From: Duganella sp. BJB476
GTDB lineage: Bacteria > Pseudomonadota > Gammaproteobacteria > Burkholderiales > Burkholderiaceae_D
Direction: 5' to 3'
DNA: 64,000 nt
Assembly (NCBI RefSeq): GCF_003416895.1
Contig: NZ_QVIO01000010.1
Coordinates: 124,001 to 188,000, forward strand
The position numbers and the translations under genes were made by a program. The stretch's first letter is position 1, and every line of letters starts with the position of its first letter. This document shows, piece by piece, positions 8,905 through 16,526 of this stretch. Under the pieces are notes generated by a model. The model did not search any database. It was not told the origin of the DNA and was given only the letters and a program-made list of their open reading frames with translations.

Positions 8905-9030
8905 ATGATTCAAACCGGTCAGCTGTTTCAGTAAAACTTACTAGGACTTGCGAGCTTCCATTGCACCACATCAGAGGGGTGCGAACCGGCGCGGACGCAG
9001 AATAATTTTACTGCGCCGTTTGTTTTTCGC

Positions 9031-9070
9031 AAAAAAACAACGGCGCTCTCCCCGAGGGAAGAACGCCGTC
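9031..9070 (-). terminator. Rho-independent terminator of the 9.1-13.7 kb operon
   Basis: On the minus strand a GC-rich stem (ACGGCG..CTTCCC paired with GGGGAG..CGCCGT, loop TCG) is followed by TGTTTTTTT. It lies about 27 bp downstream of the last gene. A second hairpin (GCGCCGTT / AACGGCGC, 9013-9046) overlaps it and may serve the opposite strand. Confidence 0.85.
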
Positions 9071-9096
9071 CAGGCCCTTCTGATAACAGTGTGACA

Positions 9097-9882
9097 CTAA
9101 GTGTTGCTGAACTCTACATTGAGCTTCTTGAGCTCGGAGCACAATTGAATAAACGCTGTGGCTGTCTGGACCGCTTCGCCTTTGACTCCCAGCTCGATAT
9201 GGCGGCGCGTCTGCGCATCGCCCACGCTCGGCAGGCTGAATACCTTCACCCTCGGGAACTGCGCTTCGATCGCCACCATCAGCGGCGTCAGCGCCGATTC
9301 GGCCGCCTCGTACACCAGCACCGACTGCTCCAGGCGCGGTTCGCGGTTGAACAGGTCGGCGTAGTGGTTGTCCAGCACCCACTCGATCATCGGCCACGCC
9401 ATCACCGGGAAGCCCGGCACGAAGTAGTGTTTGTGCAAAGCGAAACCGGCAATGTTGTTGTACGGATTAGGAATCAGCGCCGCGCCTTGGGCGAACTCGG
9501 CCATCTTCAGGCGGTGCAGGTTTTCGGCGGAGTTCAGGTCCACCTCCTGGCCGGCGTCCTGGCCCATTTGCAGGATGCGCTGCTGGATGTTGATCTTGCC
9601 CTGCTCATGCATGACCAGCGGCAGGCCCAGCGCGTTGGCGGCGGCCAGGCGGGTGTGGTCGTCCGGCGTGGCGCCGATCCCGCCGCAGCAGAACACGATG
9701 TCGTCGCTGGCGAAGGTGCGCTTGAGCGTGGCGGTGATGCGTTCAGGGTCGTCGGCCAGGATCTCGGCCCAGTTCAGTTGCAGGCCGCGCGCCGCCAGCA
9801 TCTGCACGACCTTGGGGAAATGCTGGTCGACGCGCCTGCCGGACAGGATTTCGTCGCCGATGATGATGAGACCGATGGCCAT
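9097..9882 (-). CDS. MoaB/CinA-type molybdopterin-binding domain protein
   Basis: A 261-residue protein with an N-terminal MoCF_biosynth fold: IGLIIIGDEILSGRRVDQ at the start and the signature loop CCGGIGATPDDHTR near residues 64-77. This domain occurs in MoaB/MogA and in the N-terminal half of CinA. The nicotinamide-deamidase half of full CinA is absent. Stand-alone relatives are often named competence/damage-inducible protein A, but their activity is not settled. It is the last gene of the coupled operon, 15 bp after the EI24 gene, and is followed by a strong terminator. Confidence 0.82.
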   Translation of the reverse strand: MAIGLIIIGDEILSGRRVDQHFPKVVQMLAARGLQLNWAEILADDPERITATLKRTFASDDIVFCCGGIGATPDDHTRLAAANALGLPLVMHEQGKINIQQRILQMGQDAGQEVDLNSAENLHRLKMAEFAQGAALIPNPYNNIAGFALHKHYFVPGFPVMAWPMIEWVLDNHYADLFNREPRLEQSVLVYEAAESALTPLMVAIEAQFPRVKVFSLPSVGDAQTRRHIELGVKGEAVQTATAFIQLCSELKKLNVEFSNT

Positions 9883-9897
9883 GGTTATCTGCTTTCT

Positions 9898-10722
9898 TTA
9901 AAGGGTGATTTCCGCCGGAGCGGCAGCCTGGGCGCGCAGGCGCGCCAGCGCATCGAGACAATAATACGCAAACCACAAGCCGGTGAAGATAAAAATCAGC
10001 ACGTACAGCCAGATCGACGCCGCCGCCAGGAAGGGGAAGAACACCACCGCCAGCACCGTGCCGCCCAGCCAGATCGCGCCCGGCAAGGCGCCGGCCGCGC
10101 CCGAGATCACGCCGATCGCCAGCAAACGCCAGCGGTGCTCGGCCAGGATCTGGCGGCGCTCCTCGGCCGTGGCGTAGTCGGCCAGCGCGTCGTACACCAT
10201 CACGCGGCAAGTCAGCCAGCCCCACAGCAGCGCCTGCACGATGATGGCCAGCGGCGGAAAGAAATACAGCGGCAAGGTCAGTATCCACAGGCCGATGAAG
10301 ATCGCCATGCCGCCCAGCGCGGTAATGGCGCTGCCGACCAGGCTGCCGCCTTTGCGCTGCTCCAGCTGCGGATAGTGGCGCAGGCCGACGTGGCGGCCGA
10401 TCAGCGGCATCGCGATCACGCCGATGAAGATCAGCGCGGTCAGTATCATCAGCGGCAGGAACAGCAGCATGGCGATCAACGGCGGCATCACGGTTTTCAG
10501 CACGGCCAGCCCCAGCGAAGTGAGCAAGTTGCCGGCCGGCGTGAACAGGTTGTGCTCGGAGAATTGCGCATGCACGAAATCGATCAGCGGTTGCAGCCAG
10601 AAATACAGCGCCATGGCCCACACGCCAACCGCCAGCAGGAAAGGCGCCAGGCTCATCGCCAGCATCTTGCCGTGCCATTGCGACAGGAAGGCACGGCCCC
10701 AGGAGCGGAGTACATTCGTCAT
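9898..10722 (-). CDS. EI24-domain (CysZ-like) integral membrane protein
   Basis: A 274-residue multi-pass inner-membrane protein of the EI24/CysZ superfamily. Hydrophobic segments occur near residues 22-45, 65-100, 140-180 and 205-260, with a loop rich in charged residues around 185-200. CysZ proteins mediate sulfate uptake in E. coli, but EI24 proteins without cys genes nearby have no assigned substrate, so no transport role is claimed. The start codon overlaps the stop of the upstream gene (TGATG), indicating translational coupling. Confidence 0.8.
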   Translation of the reverse strand: MTNVLRSWGRAFLSQWHGKMLAMSLAPFLLAVGVWAMALYFWLQPLIDFVHAQFSEHNLFTPAGNLLTSLGLAVLKTVMPPLIAMLLFLPLMILTALIFIGVIAMPLIGRHVGLRHYPQLEQRKGGSLVGSAITALGGMAIFIGLWILTLPLYFFPPLAIIVQALLWGWLTCRVMVYDALADYATAEERRQILAEHRWRLLAIGVISGAAGALPGAIWLGGTVLAVVFFPFLAAASIWLYVLIFIFTGLWFAYYCLDALARLRAQAAAPAEITL

Positions 10723-11717
10723 CAGACTACATCCTTGCGTGCGTATTCAACCATGCGCTTGAGGCCCAGCCATTGCTGCGCCCAGAAACCCTTGCCGTAC
10801 TCGCGGCCCGGTGTGACGACGCCCTGTGCGTCGGTCTGCGGCAGCTGGTCGCGGATGCCGGTGGCGACAAATGCCGGCGTGAAATTGGCGGTGCGGAAAA
10901 TGATGTCCCAGATGGGCAGCAGCACGGCGAAATTGCAGCCGCCCAGCGTGCCCTTGCCGTGCGATTCATGGCCGACGCCGATCGCGTGGTGCATGCGGTG
11001 GTAGCGCGGCGACACCAACAGCCATTCGCCGACACGGCCGAAGTGGATGCGCACGTTGGCGTGCTGCAGGCTTTGCAGGATACGCGACACCGACACCAGC
11101 ATCACATACTGCGACGGCTCGACGCCGATGCACAGCGCGATCACGCCCATGTAGACGTCGCGCAGCAGGTCATCGAGCAAATGGTTGCGGTTGTCGCTCC
11201 ACAGGTTCATGTTCTGCTGGCTGTGGTGCAGGCCATGCAAGCCCCACCACCAGTTGAACTGGTGCGAGGCGCGGTGGTACCAGTAATCGAAGAAGTCCAG
11301 CACCACGAAGTAGACCAGGAAACTGCCCAGCGGGCTGATGCCCGGCCACAGCGTCTCCAGGTTGAGCGGCTGGAAGCTTTTAAAGCGCAGCATCGCGGCC
11401 ACGCTGTCCATCATCGGATCGAGCGTGAAGAAGATCAGCACCGAGAACAGGCCGATGCGGTGCAGCACGGTGTAGATGAAGTCGGTCCGGCGGGCGTGCG
11501 GATCGGTGAACTTGTGCACCGGGATCATCGCCTCCAGCGGACGCAGCACCAGGAACAGCAAGGTCAGCTCCAGCATGCCGATCAGCAGCCACTCGGTGCC
11601 CTCGAACGCTTCCTCGATAAATTCGCCGAAGCCGAGCTGGAACACCAGCGGCTGTATCACCGTCTCGAACAACCAGCCTTGGGCCACGCCCAGCCAGTCG
11701 GAAATTAATTGCATCAT
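10722..11717 (-). CDS. Sterol desaturase / fatty acid hydroxylase superfamily membrane enzyme
   Basis: A 331-residue membrane-bound di-iron oxygenase-like protein. The histidine clusters expected to bind two irons are present: YHRASH, HGLHH and RYHRMHH. Hydrophobic segments in the N-terminal half (LLIGMLELTLLFLVL, VLIFFTLDPMM, FLVYFVVLDFFDYW) fit the usual four-helix topology. Members hydroxylate or desaturate lipids, sterols or carotenoids; the substrate here is unknown. The start overlaps the stop of the deacetylase gene (ATGA). An alternative second ATG lies at 11714. No terpenoid or sterol genes lie nearby, so a fatty-acyl or envelope lipid substrate is a guess. Confidence 0.85.
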   Translation of the reverse strand: MMQLISDWLGVAQGWLFETVIQPLVFQLGFGEFIEEAFEGTEWLLIGMLELTLLFLVLRPLEAMIPVHKFTDPHARRTDFIYTVLHRIGLFSVLIFFTLDPMMDSVAAMLRFKSFQPLNLETLWPGISPLGSFLVYFVVLDFFDYWYHRASHQFNWWWGLHGLHHSQQNMNLWSDNRNHLLDDLLRDVYMGVIALCIGVEPSQYVMLVSVSRILQSLQHANVRIHFGRVGEWLLVSPRYHRMHHAIGVGHESHGKGTLGGCNFAVLLPIWDIIFRTANFTPAFVATGIRDQLPQTDAQGVVTPGREYGKGFWAQQWLGLKRMVEYARKDVV

Positions 11718-12748
11718 TTGTGCTTGTTGAACTGTGAAAGATAGTCGGGATGCTCGCGCAGCGTGGCGAAGCAATAGCCCTTCTGCTCCAGGCCGCTGAT
11801 CAGCGGCTCCAGGTTGGCCGGCGCCCACGCATCCTTGCGCGACCAGATGCCCATGTGGGCGACGAAGATGTCGCCGTCCCGCAAGTCGCGCAGGGACTTC
11901 TGCAACAATACCGCATTCGGGTAGGCCGTGCTGGAGAGCTCGTCGCCGGAGAAGCCGGCAGGCGCCCAGCCCACATGCGCGTAGCCGCAGGCCTGCGCCG
12001 CCGCCAGCGAACGCGGCGTGGTGCGGCCGGCCGGCGCGCGCCAGATCGGATCGAGGTGCTTGCCGGTCAGTTCGACGAAACGCTGGTCGACGCGCTTGAT
12101 TTCCTCGCAATACTGCGCGGGCGTCAGCGAGCGCAGCTTGCCGGCCTGCGCGCCGAAGCCCGGCTTGACCTGCAGTGCGCCGTCGGCGCCGTCCTTGACC
12201 AGCACATCATGGTCGAAGGTGTGCGAACCGATCGCATGCCCTTCGGCCACGCGGGCCTTCCAGTAGGCCGACCACGACGGGTCCAGCGAGTAATCGCCGT
12301 TGATGGTTTTCTCGTTGGCCAGGAAGAAGGTGGCCTTGATCTGGTGACGGTTCAGCGTGTCCGCGATCAGCGCCGCCTGGGACTGGCTGCCGGTGTCGAA
12401 AGTCAGGTAGATGGTGCCCTTGCAGGCGCTGTGGCGCAGCACGGCCGCTTGCGGCTTGGCGCCTGCGCCTGCCGCAACGGACGCGACGGCTACGGCCGAA
12501 GCTGCGGGAGCCGCCGACGCAGCTGTCGCGGCGGCGGCGGCTGCAGCGGCGATGCCGGCCGCCTTGGCTTCGGCCGCGCGCCGCGCCGGGCCGTTGAGGC
12601 TGCGGGCATGGGCATTGGCGGCGCGGGCGGCGTCGTTGAGCTCGCGCGCGTCGCTATTGGTCGCGTTGGCCGCCTTGGCGCTGTCGGCGGCCTGCACCGC
12701 CGGCGTAGCCGCCAGCGCCAGCAAAGTGAGGGCGGCGGCGGCGTTCAT
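11714..12748 (-). CDS. Secreted polysaccharide deacetylase (NodB-like)
   Basis: A 344-residue exported carbohydrate esterase family 4-like protein. The signal peptide ends near residue 20 (VQAADSA). An unusually Ala-rich, low-complexity linker fills about residues 20-105. The NodB domain has motif 1 as TFDTG (consensus TFDDG) and motif 2 as SHTFDH, giving the Asp and two His metal ligands; RAPAGRTTP is motif 3. It probably removes acyl groups from a cell-envelope sugar polymer. Its start overlaps the stop of the beta-propeller gene (TAATG). Substrate is unknown: no glycosyltransferase or exopolysaccharide cluster is adjacent. Confidence 0.85.
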   Translation of the reverse strand: MNAAAALTLLALAATPAVQAADSAKAANATNSDARELNDAARAANAHARSLNGPARRAAEAKAAGIAAAAAAAATAASAAPAASAVAVASVAAGAGAKPQAAVLRHSACKGTIYLTFDTGSQSQAALIADTLNRHQIKATFFLANEKTINGDYSLDPSWSAYWKARVAEGHAIGSHTFDHDVLVKDGADGALQVKPGFGAQAGKLRSLTPAQYCEEIKRVDQRFVELTGKHLDPIWRAPAGRTTPRSLAAAQACGYAHVGWAPAGFSGDELSSTAYPNAVLLQKSLRDLRDGDIFVAHMGIWSRKDAWAPANLEPLISGLEQKGYCFATLREHPDYLSQFNKHK

Positions 12749-13719
12749 TACATGCGCTGGGCGGAGTTGAAGAAGAACACGCCGTGCGGCGAGCGTCCCA
12801 CCGGGATCAGCTTGGTCACCTTGCGGGTGGCCAGGTCGATCACAGCCACTTTCTTGATCCAGCGCAGCGTGACCCACATGGTCTTGCCGTCGGCGGTGAT
12901 CTCCATGCAGTCCGGGCCGCCGGGAACATTGATCTGGCCGACGTTTTCCAGCGTCTTCTGGTCGATGATGTTAATCGAGTTCGACACCCGGTTCGACACA
13001 TAGGTCAGGCGGCCGTCGCCGGCGGCGCGGAAGTTGTGCGCGCCCTGGCCGGTCTTGATGCGCTTGACGGTTTTCTGGGTTTTCCAGTCGATCACTTCGA
13101 CGTAATCGCTGCCCATGATGCCGACCAGCAGGTACTTGTCGTCCGGCGTCATGGCGATACCGGCCGGCAGCTTGCCGACCGACATGGTCCACTTCAGCGT
13201 CTGCGTGCTCAGGTCGATGGCGCTGATCTGGTCGCTGCCCTGCTGGGTGATGAACACCATATTGCTGGCGGCGTTGAAGGCCATGTGGCTGGGCAGCTTG
13301 GCCAGCGGGATGCGCTTGGCCAAGGTCAGGTTGGCGCCGTCGTATTTGTACAGGTCGACGCGATCCAGGCGCAGCGAGTTCGACACGAACCACTTCTGGT
13401 CCGGCGAGAAGCCGATCTGGTAAGGGTCGAGGATGTCCTTGATGGTGCGCTGGACTTGGCCGCTCTTCGGATCGAGGAAGATCAGTTCGTTGCCCACCGA
13501 GCTGGCGACGATCAGGGACTTGTTATCCGGGGTCGACATCAGGTGGTGCGGCTCTTTGCCGACCGGGAAGGTGGACAGGTCTTTGTAAGTGTCCTGGTCC
13601 AGCAGCTGCACAGTGGCGTCGCGCGAGTTAAGCACAACCACTACGTTGGCCTGCGCGCTGCTGATGGCAGTGACGGCGCAGACACAGGAAAGCACGATAC
13701 GGCGGAAACTACGGAGCAT
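12748..13719 (-). CDS. Secreted YVTN/YncE-type beta-propeller protein
   Basis: A 323-residue periplasmic protein with a signal peptide (about 1-24, SSAQA). The rest is a repeat array of about 40 residues each, with recurring patterns such as SPDQKWFVSNS, TPDDKYLLVGI and GAHNFRAAGDGRLTYVSN, typical of a seven-bladed propeller. It resembles YncE-like proteins, which bind ligands or nucleic acid in other species, but no active site is recognised. It is the first gene of a five-gene minus-strand operon whose junctions overlap or nearly touch. The promoter should lie in 13720-13860, shared with the divergent FKBP gene. Confidence 0.83.
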   Translation of the reverse strand: MLRSFRRIVLSCVCAVTAISSAQANVVVVLNSRDATVQLLDQDTYKDLSTFPVGKEPHHLMSTPDNKSLIVASSVGNELIFLDPKSGQVQRTIKDILDPYQIGFSPDQKWFVSNSLRLDRVDLYKYDGANLTLAKRIPLAKLPSHMAFNAASNMVFITQQGSDQISAIDLSTQTLKWTMSVGKLPAGIAMTPDDKYLLVGIMGSDYVEVIDWKTQKTVKRIKTGQGAHNFRAAGDGRLTYVSNRVSNSINIIDQKTLENVGQINVPGGPDCMEITADGKTMWVTLRWIKKVAVIDLATRKVTKLIPVGRSPHGVFFFNSAQRM

Positions 13720-13860
13720 GTAAAAATCGCTTGAAAGAGCAAAACGTTTATTTTACGTGCAAACTGCGCCGGGACGAGACAAATGCCGCAATTATTCCTT
13801 GCTGCGGGCGCCCTGCTACAATTCGGGGCTATCTTTTAACGTCTCCATAGAAGGAAAATC

Positions 13861-14217
13861 ATGTCCACCATTACCACCGACTCCGGCCTGCAATACATCG
13901 AACTGACCGAAGGCGAAGGCGAAGTCGCCAAAGCCGGCCAGAACGTCACCGTGCACTACACCGGTTGGCTGCGCAACGACGACGGCACCAAGGGTGCAAA
14001 ATTCGACTCCAGCAAGGACCGCAACGATCCATTCGAGTTCGCCCTGGGCGCCGGCATGGTCATCCGTGGTTGGGATGAAGGCGTGCAAGGCATGAAAATC
14101 GGCGGCGTGCGCCAGCTGATCATCCCTGCCGACCTGGGCTACGGCTCGCGCGGCGCCGGCGGCGTGATCCCGCCGAACGCCACGCTGATTTTTGATGTAG
14201 AACTGTTGGGCGTTTAA
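13861..14217 (+). CDS. FKBP-type peptidyl-prolyl cis-trans isomerase
   Basis: A compact 118-residue FKBP domain without signal peptide or extra domains, so probably a cytoplasmic proline isomerase and chaperone. Conserved FKBP elements are TVHYTGWL, KFDSSKDR, FEFALGAGMVIRGWDEG and DLGYGSRGAGGVIPPNATLIFDVELL, which carry the aromatic pocket residues (Tyr, Asp, Trp, Phe). A clear Shine-Dalgarno AGAAGGA precedes the ATG. It is monocistronic, divergent from the beta-propeller operon and convergent with the anti-sigma-like gene. Confidence 0.95.
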   Translation: MSTITTDSGLQYIELTEGEGEVAKAGQNVTVHYTGWLRNDDGTKGAKFDSSKDRNDPFEFALGAGMVIRGWDEGVQGMKIGGVRQLIIPADLGYGSRGAGGVIPPNATLIFDVELLGV

Positions 14218-14226
14218 TTACGTTCG

Positions 14227-15006
14227 CTAGCGCTGCCAGTTCCTGCGCAGCGCTTCTAGCTCCGCTCGCGTGTCGAGCATGCCGCCGACGATGCGCTGGT
14301 CGATCGCTTCCAGCAGCGCCGTCGGCATGTCGGTGCCGCCCAGGCCGTAAGCGCCCGGCGCCGGCAACGGCCGCGCATTCTGCACCAGCACCGGGATCCG
14401 CCATTCATCGCTGATGCGGCAGGCTATCCCCACCAGATCCTGGCTCAGGCCCACCAGCGTAAAGCTGCGGCAGTACCCTCCCTCGTTCGATAGAAAACTC
14501 AGCCCCACCCGCACCTCGCCCTCCGACGGCGCGGCGCCGCCCATCTGCTGGCTGAGTGCGTTGGCCAGCCGGCCCTGCGCGACCAGCATGCCGTTGCGGC
14601 TGGCGACGGTGGTCGGCGCCACCGCCGGTTCGCTGAACCAGCCCGGCTGCCAGCGCGCCAGGCCGAATTTGCCGGCCGCCAGGCCCAGTACCATGACCAG
14701 CGCCAGCGCGCTCCATTCCAGCCAGCCCCATTGATGCCTGGCCGCCTTGCGCGCGGCCTGCTGCTGCGCAGCGCGCTGCGCGCGCACCGCCGCCAGCTGC
14801 ACCACCTTGGCATGGCGCGGATGGGAACCCAGTTCGACGCCGGACGGCGCCTGGTCGGCGTACACCTCGTCGCGCGCGGCGCGCAGGCGGGCCACGCGGC
14901 GGGCGATGCTGCTGTCGCGCCGCATAGCGGACTCGACGGCGAGGCGCAAGGCGTCGTCCAGTTCGCCGTCGGCATATGCAATCAAAGTCTCGTCTGAAAA
15001 GGTCAT
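14227..15006 (-). CDS. Anti-sigma factor-like single-pass membrane protein
   Basis: A 259-residue protein beginning MTFSDETLIAYADGELDD, the usual N-terminus of bacterial anti-sigma factors of the RsiW/ChrR-like class. The zinc-binding His-x3-Cys-x2-Cys motif is absent. A basic Ala-rich stretch precedes one membrane helix (WSALALVMVLGLAAGKFGL, about 104-122), then a periplasmic domain of about 135 residues. No sigma factor gene lies beside it, so it would be an orphan anti-sigma or a protein that reuses the fold. The ATG at 15006 follows an AGGA ribosome site; a longer start at 15033 lacks one. Confidence 0.75.
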   Translation of the reverse strand: MTFSDETLIAYADGELDDALRLAVESAMRRDSSIARRVARLRAARDEVYADQAPSGVELGSHPRHAKVVQLAAVRAQRAAQQQAARKAARHQWGWLEWSALALVMVLGLAAGKFGLARWQPGWFSEPAVAPTTVASRNGMLVAQGRLANALSQQMGGAAPSEGEVRVGLSFLSNEGGYCRSFTLVGLSQDLVGIACRISDEWRIPVLVQNARPLPAPGAYGLGGTDMPTALLEAIDQRIVGGMLDTRAELEALRRNWQR

Positions 15007-15210
15007 GATTCCTGTCCCGGATCGTCCCATCATAAACCTTTTTGCAGCGCGATGCGGGTCCGCGCGCGCCGCGTAGCGCCAGTAAACACGGGGGTTTTAT
15101 TGCAGTGCAGCGTGGCGCGGCAGCTACTGTAAGGGCTACTTCGTACAGAAACCATTACATTTGACAATATTTATGCTAATCTGCGCGCTCTAATAACCAA
15201 GGAGGTAGTA

Positions 15211-15498
15211 ATGAAAAAAGGCGAATTGATTGCAGAATTTGCGAAACGCACTGAAGTGTCCGCTGCTGCCGCCAACGGTGCAGTGAATACTCTGATCGCC
15301 ATCATCACCGAGCGTCTGAAAAAAGGCGACACGGTAGGCATCACCGGCTTCGGCACCTTCTCCGTAGCGAAACGCGCTGCTCGTAAAGGCCGCAATCCTG
15401 CAACCGGCGAAGCGATCAAGATCGCTGCGTCGAAAACTCCAAAATTCTCGGCTGGCGCGACCCTGAAGTCGGCAGTCAACCCGACGAAGAAGAAGTAA
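15211..15498 (+). CDS. HU-family DNA-binding protein
   Basis: A nucleoid protein of 95 residues (HU is usually about 90). The N-terminal helices start MKKGELIAEFAKRTEVS. The DNA-binding arm is present as GFGTFSVAKRAARKGRNPATGE with the intercalating-proline region RNPATG, and a Lys-rich C-tail ends the protein. A very strong ribosome site (AAGGAGG) lies 8 bp before the ATG, consistent with high expression. TTGACA at 15161-15166 is a possible -35, but no well-spaced -10 is evident. The gene is monocistronic with its own terminator. Confidence 0.95.
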   Translation: MKKGELIAEFAKRTEVSAAAANGAVNTLIAIITERLKKGDTVGITGFGTFSVAKRAARKGRNPATGEAIKIAASKTPKFSAGATLKSAVNPTKKK

Positions 15499-15557
15499 GC
15501 AGGCGCTTCGGCACGCGGCGTTCGCGTCGCAGTGCCAGTGCCCGCCAGGGCACCGGA

Positions 15558-15609
15558 AACGGCGGTACATGCCAGGTCTTCGGACCGGCCTGTCCGCCGT
15601 TCTGTTTTT
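15558..15609 (+). terminator. Terminator downstream of the HU gene
   Basis: A long hairpin: outer stem AACGGCGG / CCGCCGTT, an inner stem around CCAGGTC / GACCGGCC with a TTCG-like turn, then CTGTTTTT. It lies 60 bp after the HU stop. Confidence 0.75.
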
Positions 15610-15685
15610 GAGGAGTCCCTCTAGCGGTTTTGGCGGCGGCTGCGGGTATGATGGCGGCTACCCCCTACCTACCCGAGGAGAAGTG

Positions 15686-15937
15686 ATGAGTTTAGAAGAG
15701 CAATTCGCGCAAGCCCAGCTGGATTCGAAGAACCTGCCTGAGCGCCCGGACAACATGACGCTGCTGAAAATCTACGCGCTGTTCAAGCAAGGTTCGGCGG
15801 GCGACGCCAGCGGCGACCGTCCAGGCATGACCGATTTCGTCGGCCGCGCCAAGTTCGACGCCTGGGCCGCGCTGCAAGGCACCTCGCTGGACGAAGCGAA
15901 ACAGCAGTACATCGACCTGATCGAAGGTCTCAAATAA
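15686..15937 (+). CDS. Acyl-CoA-binding protein
   Basis: An 83-residue ACBP-fold protein that binds long-chain acyl-CoA esters in the cytoplasm. Characteristic elements are LKIYALFKQGSAGDASGDRPGMTDFVGRAKFDAWAAL in sequence order (quoted parts: LKIYALFKQGSAGD and GRAKFDAWAAL) and a C-terminal YIDLIEGLK helix. Length matches the family. A strong Shine-Dalgarno GAGGAG precedes the ATG. An acyl-CoA carrier next to a PHA granule gene and not far from the PHA depolymerase suggests a link with storage lipid metabolism, which is inference. The stop lies 6 bp before the palindromic repeat. Confidence 0.9.
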   Translation: MSLEEQFAQAQLDSKNLPERPDNMTLLKIYALFKQGSAGDASGDRPGMTDFVGRAKFDAWAALQGTSLDEAKQQYIDLIEGLK

Positions 15938-15943
15938 AACCGC

Positions 15944-16028
15944 GGGGTCAAGTCTGACATTCGGACACGGCCTCTGCTGTAACACGACGTTACAGCAGAG
16001 GCCGTGTCCGAATGTCAGACTTGACCCC
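15944..16028. repeat. Palindromic repeat, copy 1 (perfect 40-bp arms)
   Basis: Two perfectly complementary 40-bp arms flank a 5-nt loop (ACGAC). The outer 26 bases (GGGGTCAAGTCTGACATTCG, then GACACG) are shared with a second copy at 42759-42843; the inner 14 are not. It fills the gap between two convergent genes, 6 bp from each stop codon, and could act as a bidirectional terminator. It resembles REP/MITE-type elements; no transposase is present in the window. Confidence 0.95.
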
Positions 16029-16034
16029 ACGCTG

Positions 16035-16316
16035 TTATGCGGCGGTGAACACGCGCTGCATCTTGTCGGCCACCTTGGCCTCGATCTGCGACGAGAACGC
16101 GCTGAACAGGAAGCCCAGCGCGATATGCAAACGCGCCTCTTCCGGCAGCAAGGTCAGCGATCCGCTGACGCCGCTGCGCTCGAAACGCAGCACATCGCCA
16201 TCCCACACACATTCCAGATCAAATTGCTCGGCCAGCTTGTCGGCCACTTCCTGGGCGGCCGCGCGGGCCGGTTCCAGCGCCAGGTGGTGCTCCTGGACGA
16301 TGTTGATATCAGCCAT
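16035..16316 (-). CDS. Polyhydroxyalkanoic acid system (PHA granule region) family protein
   Basis: A 93-residue protein beginning MADINIVQEHHL, with the family pattern AQEVADKLAEQFDLECVWDGDVLRFERSGVSG and a C-terminal helix ending near VADKMQRVFTAA. It matches the small PHA_gran_rgn family found with PHA genes in proteobacteria; the family role is inferred from gene neighbourhoods rather than a known reaction. A GAGGA ribosome site precedes the ATG. Divergent from fdxA, convergent with the acyl-CoA-binding protein gene. Confidence 0.82.
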   Translation of the reverse strand: MADINIVQEHHLALEPARAAAQEVADKLAEQFDLECVWDGDVLRFERSGVSGSLTLLPEEARLHIALGFLFSAFSSQIEAKVADKMQRVFTAA

Positions 16317-16393
16317 CCGGCATCCTCTTGTATGAAAAGGCGCCATGATGCCAGTTGCGCCGCAGCCGCGCCAGTCCGCGCCACAACGCATTT

Positions 16394-16416
16394 GCTTATA
16401 TGTATTGTATATAAGC
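16394..16416. promoter_or_regulatory. 23-bp palindrome upstream of fdxA
   Basis: Perfect 8-bp arms GCTTATAT / ATATAAGC around a 7-nt centre. It sits just upstream of the fdxA -35 box, in the gap between divergent genes, so it could be an operator for either. The cognate regulator is unknown. Confidence 0.5.
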
Positions 16417-16421
16417 GCAAT

Positions 16422-16450
16422 TTGTGAGAAATAGCGAATTACCTTAAAAT
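16422..16450 (+). promoter_or_regulatory. Sigma-70-like promoter of fdxA
   Basis: TTGTGA (16422-16427) and TAAAAT (16445-16450) are separated by 17 bp. Transcription would start near 16457, giving a leader of about 70 nt. Confidence 0.6.
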
Positions 16451-16526
16451 ACAGTGCTTTGCTGAGGTTAGCCGGGCCATCCCACCGCCGCCGACGCCGC
16501 TGCACACCAACATTGATAGGACTGTT

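Noticed and set aside
12480..12680. Ala-rich stretch of the deacetylase as a frameshift or assembly error
   Set aside because: The reading frame is continuous from the signal peptide to the NodB domain, and low-complexity linkers are common in secreted proteins of GC-rich bacteria.
15161..15196. HU promoter built on TTGACA at 15161
   Set aside because: No -10 at acceptable spacing: TATGCT is only 5 bp away and TAATAA 24 bp. It is mentioned in the HU entry but not called as a promoter.
15944..16028. CRISPR or attC-type interpretation of the palindromic repeat
   Set aside because: There is no array of repeats and spacers and no cassette structure; the two copies are 27 kb apart.
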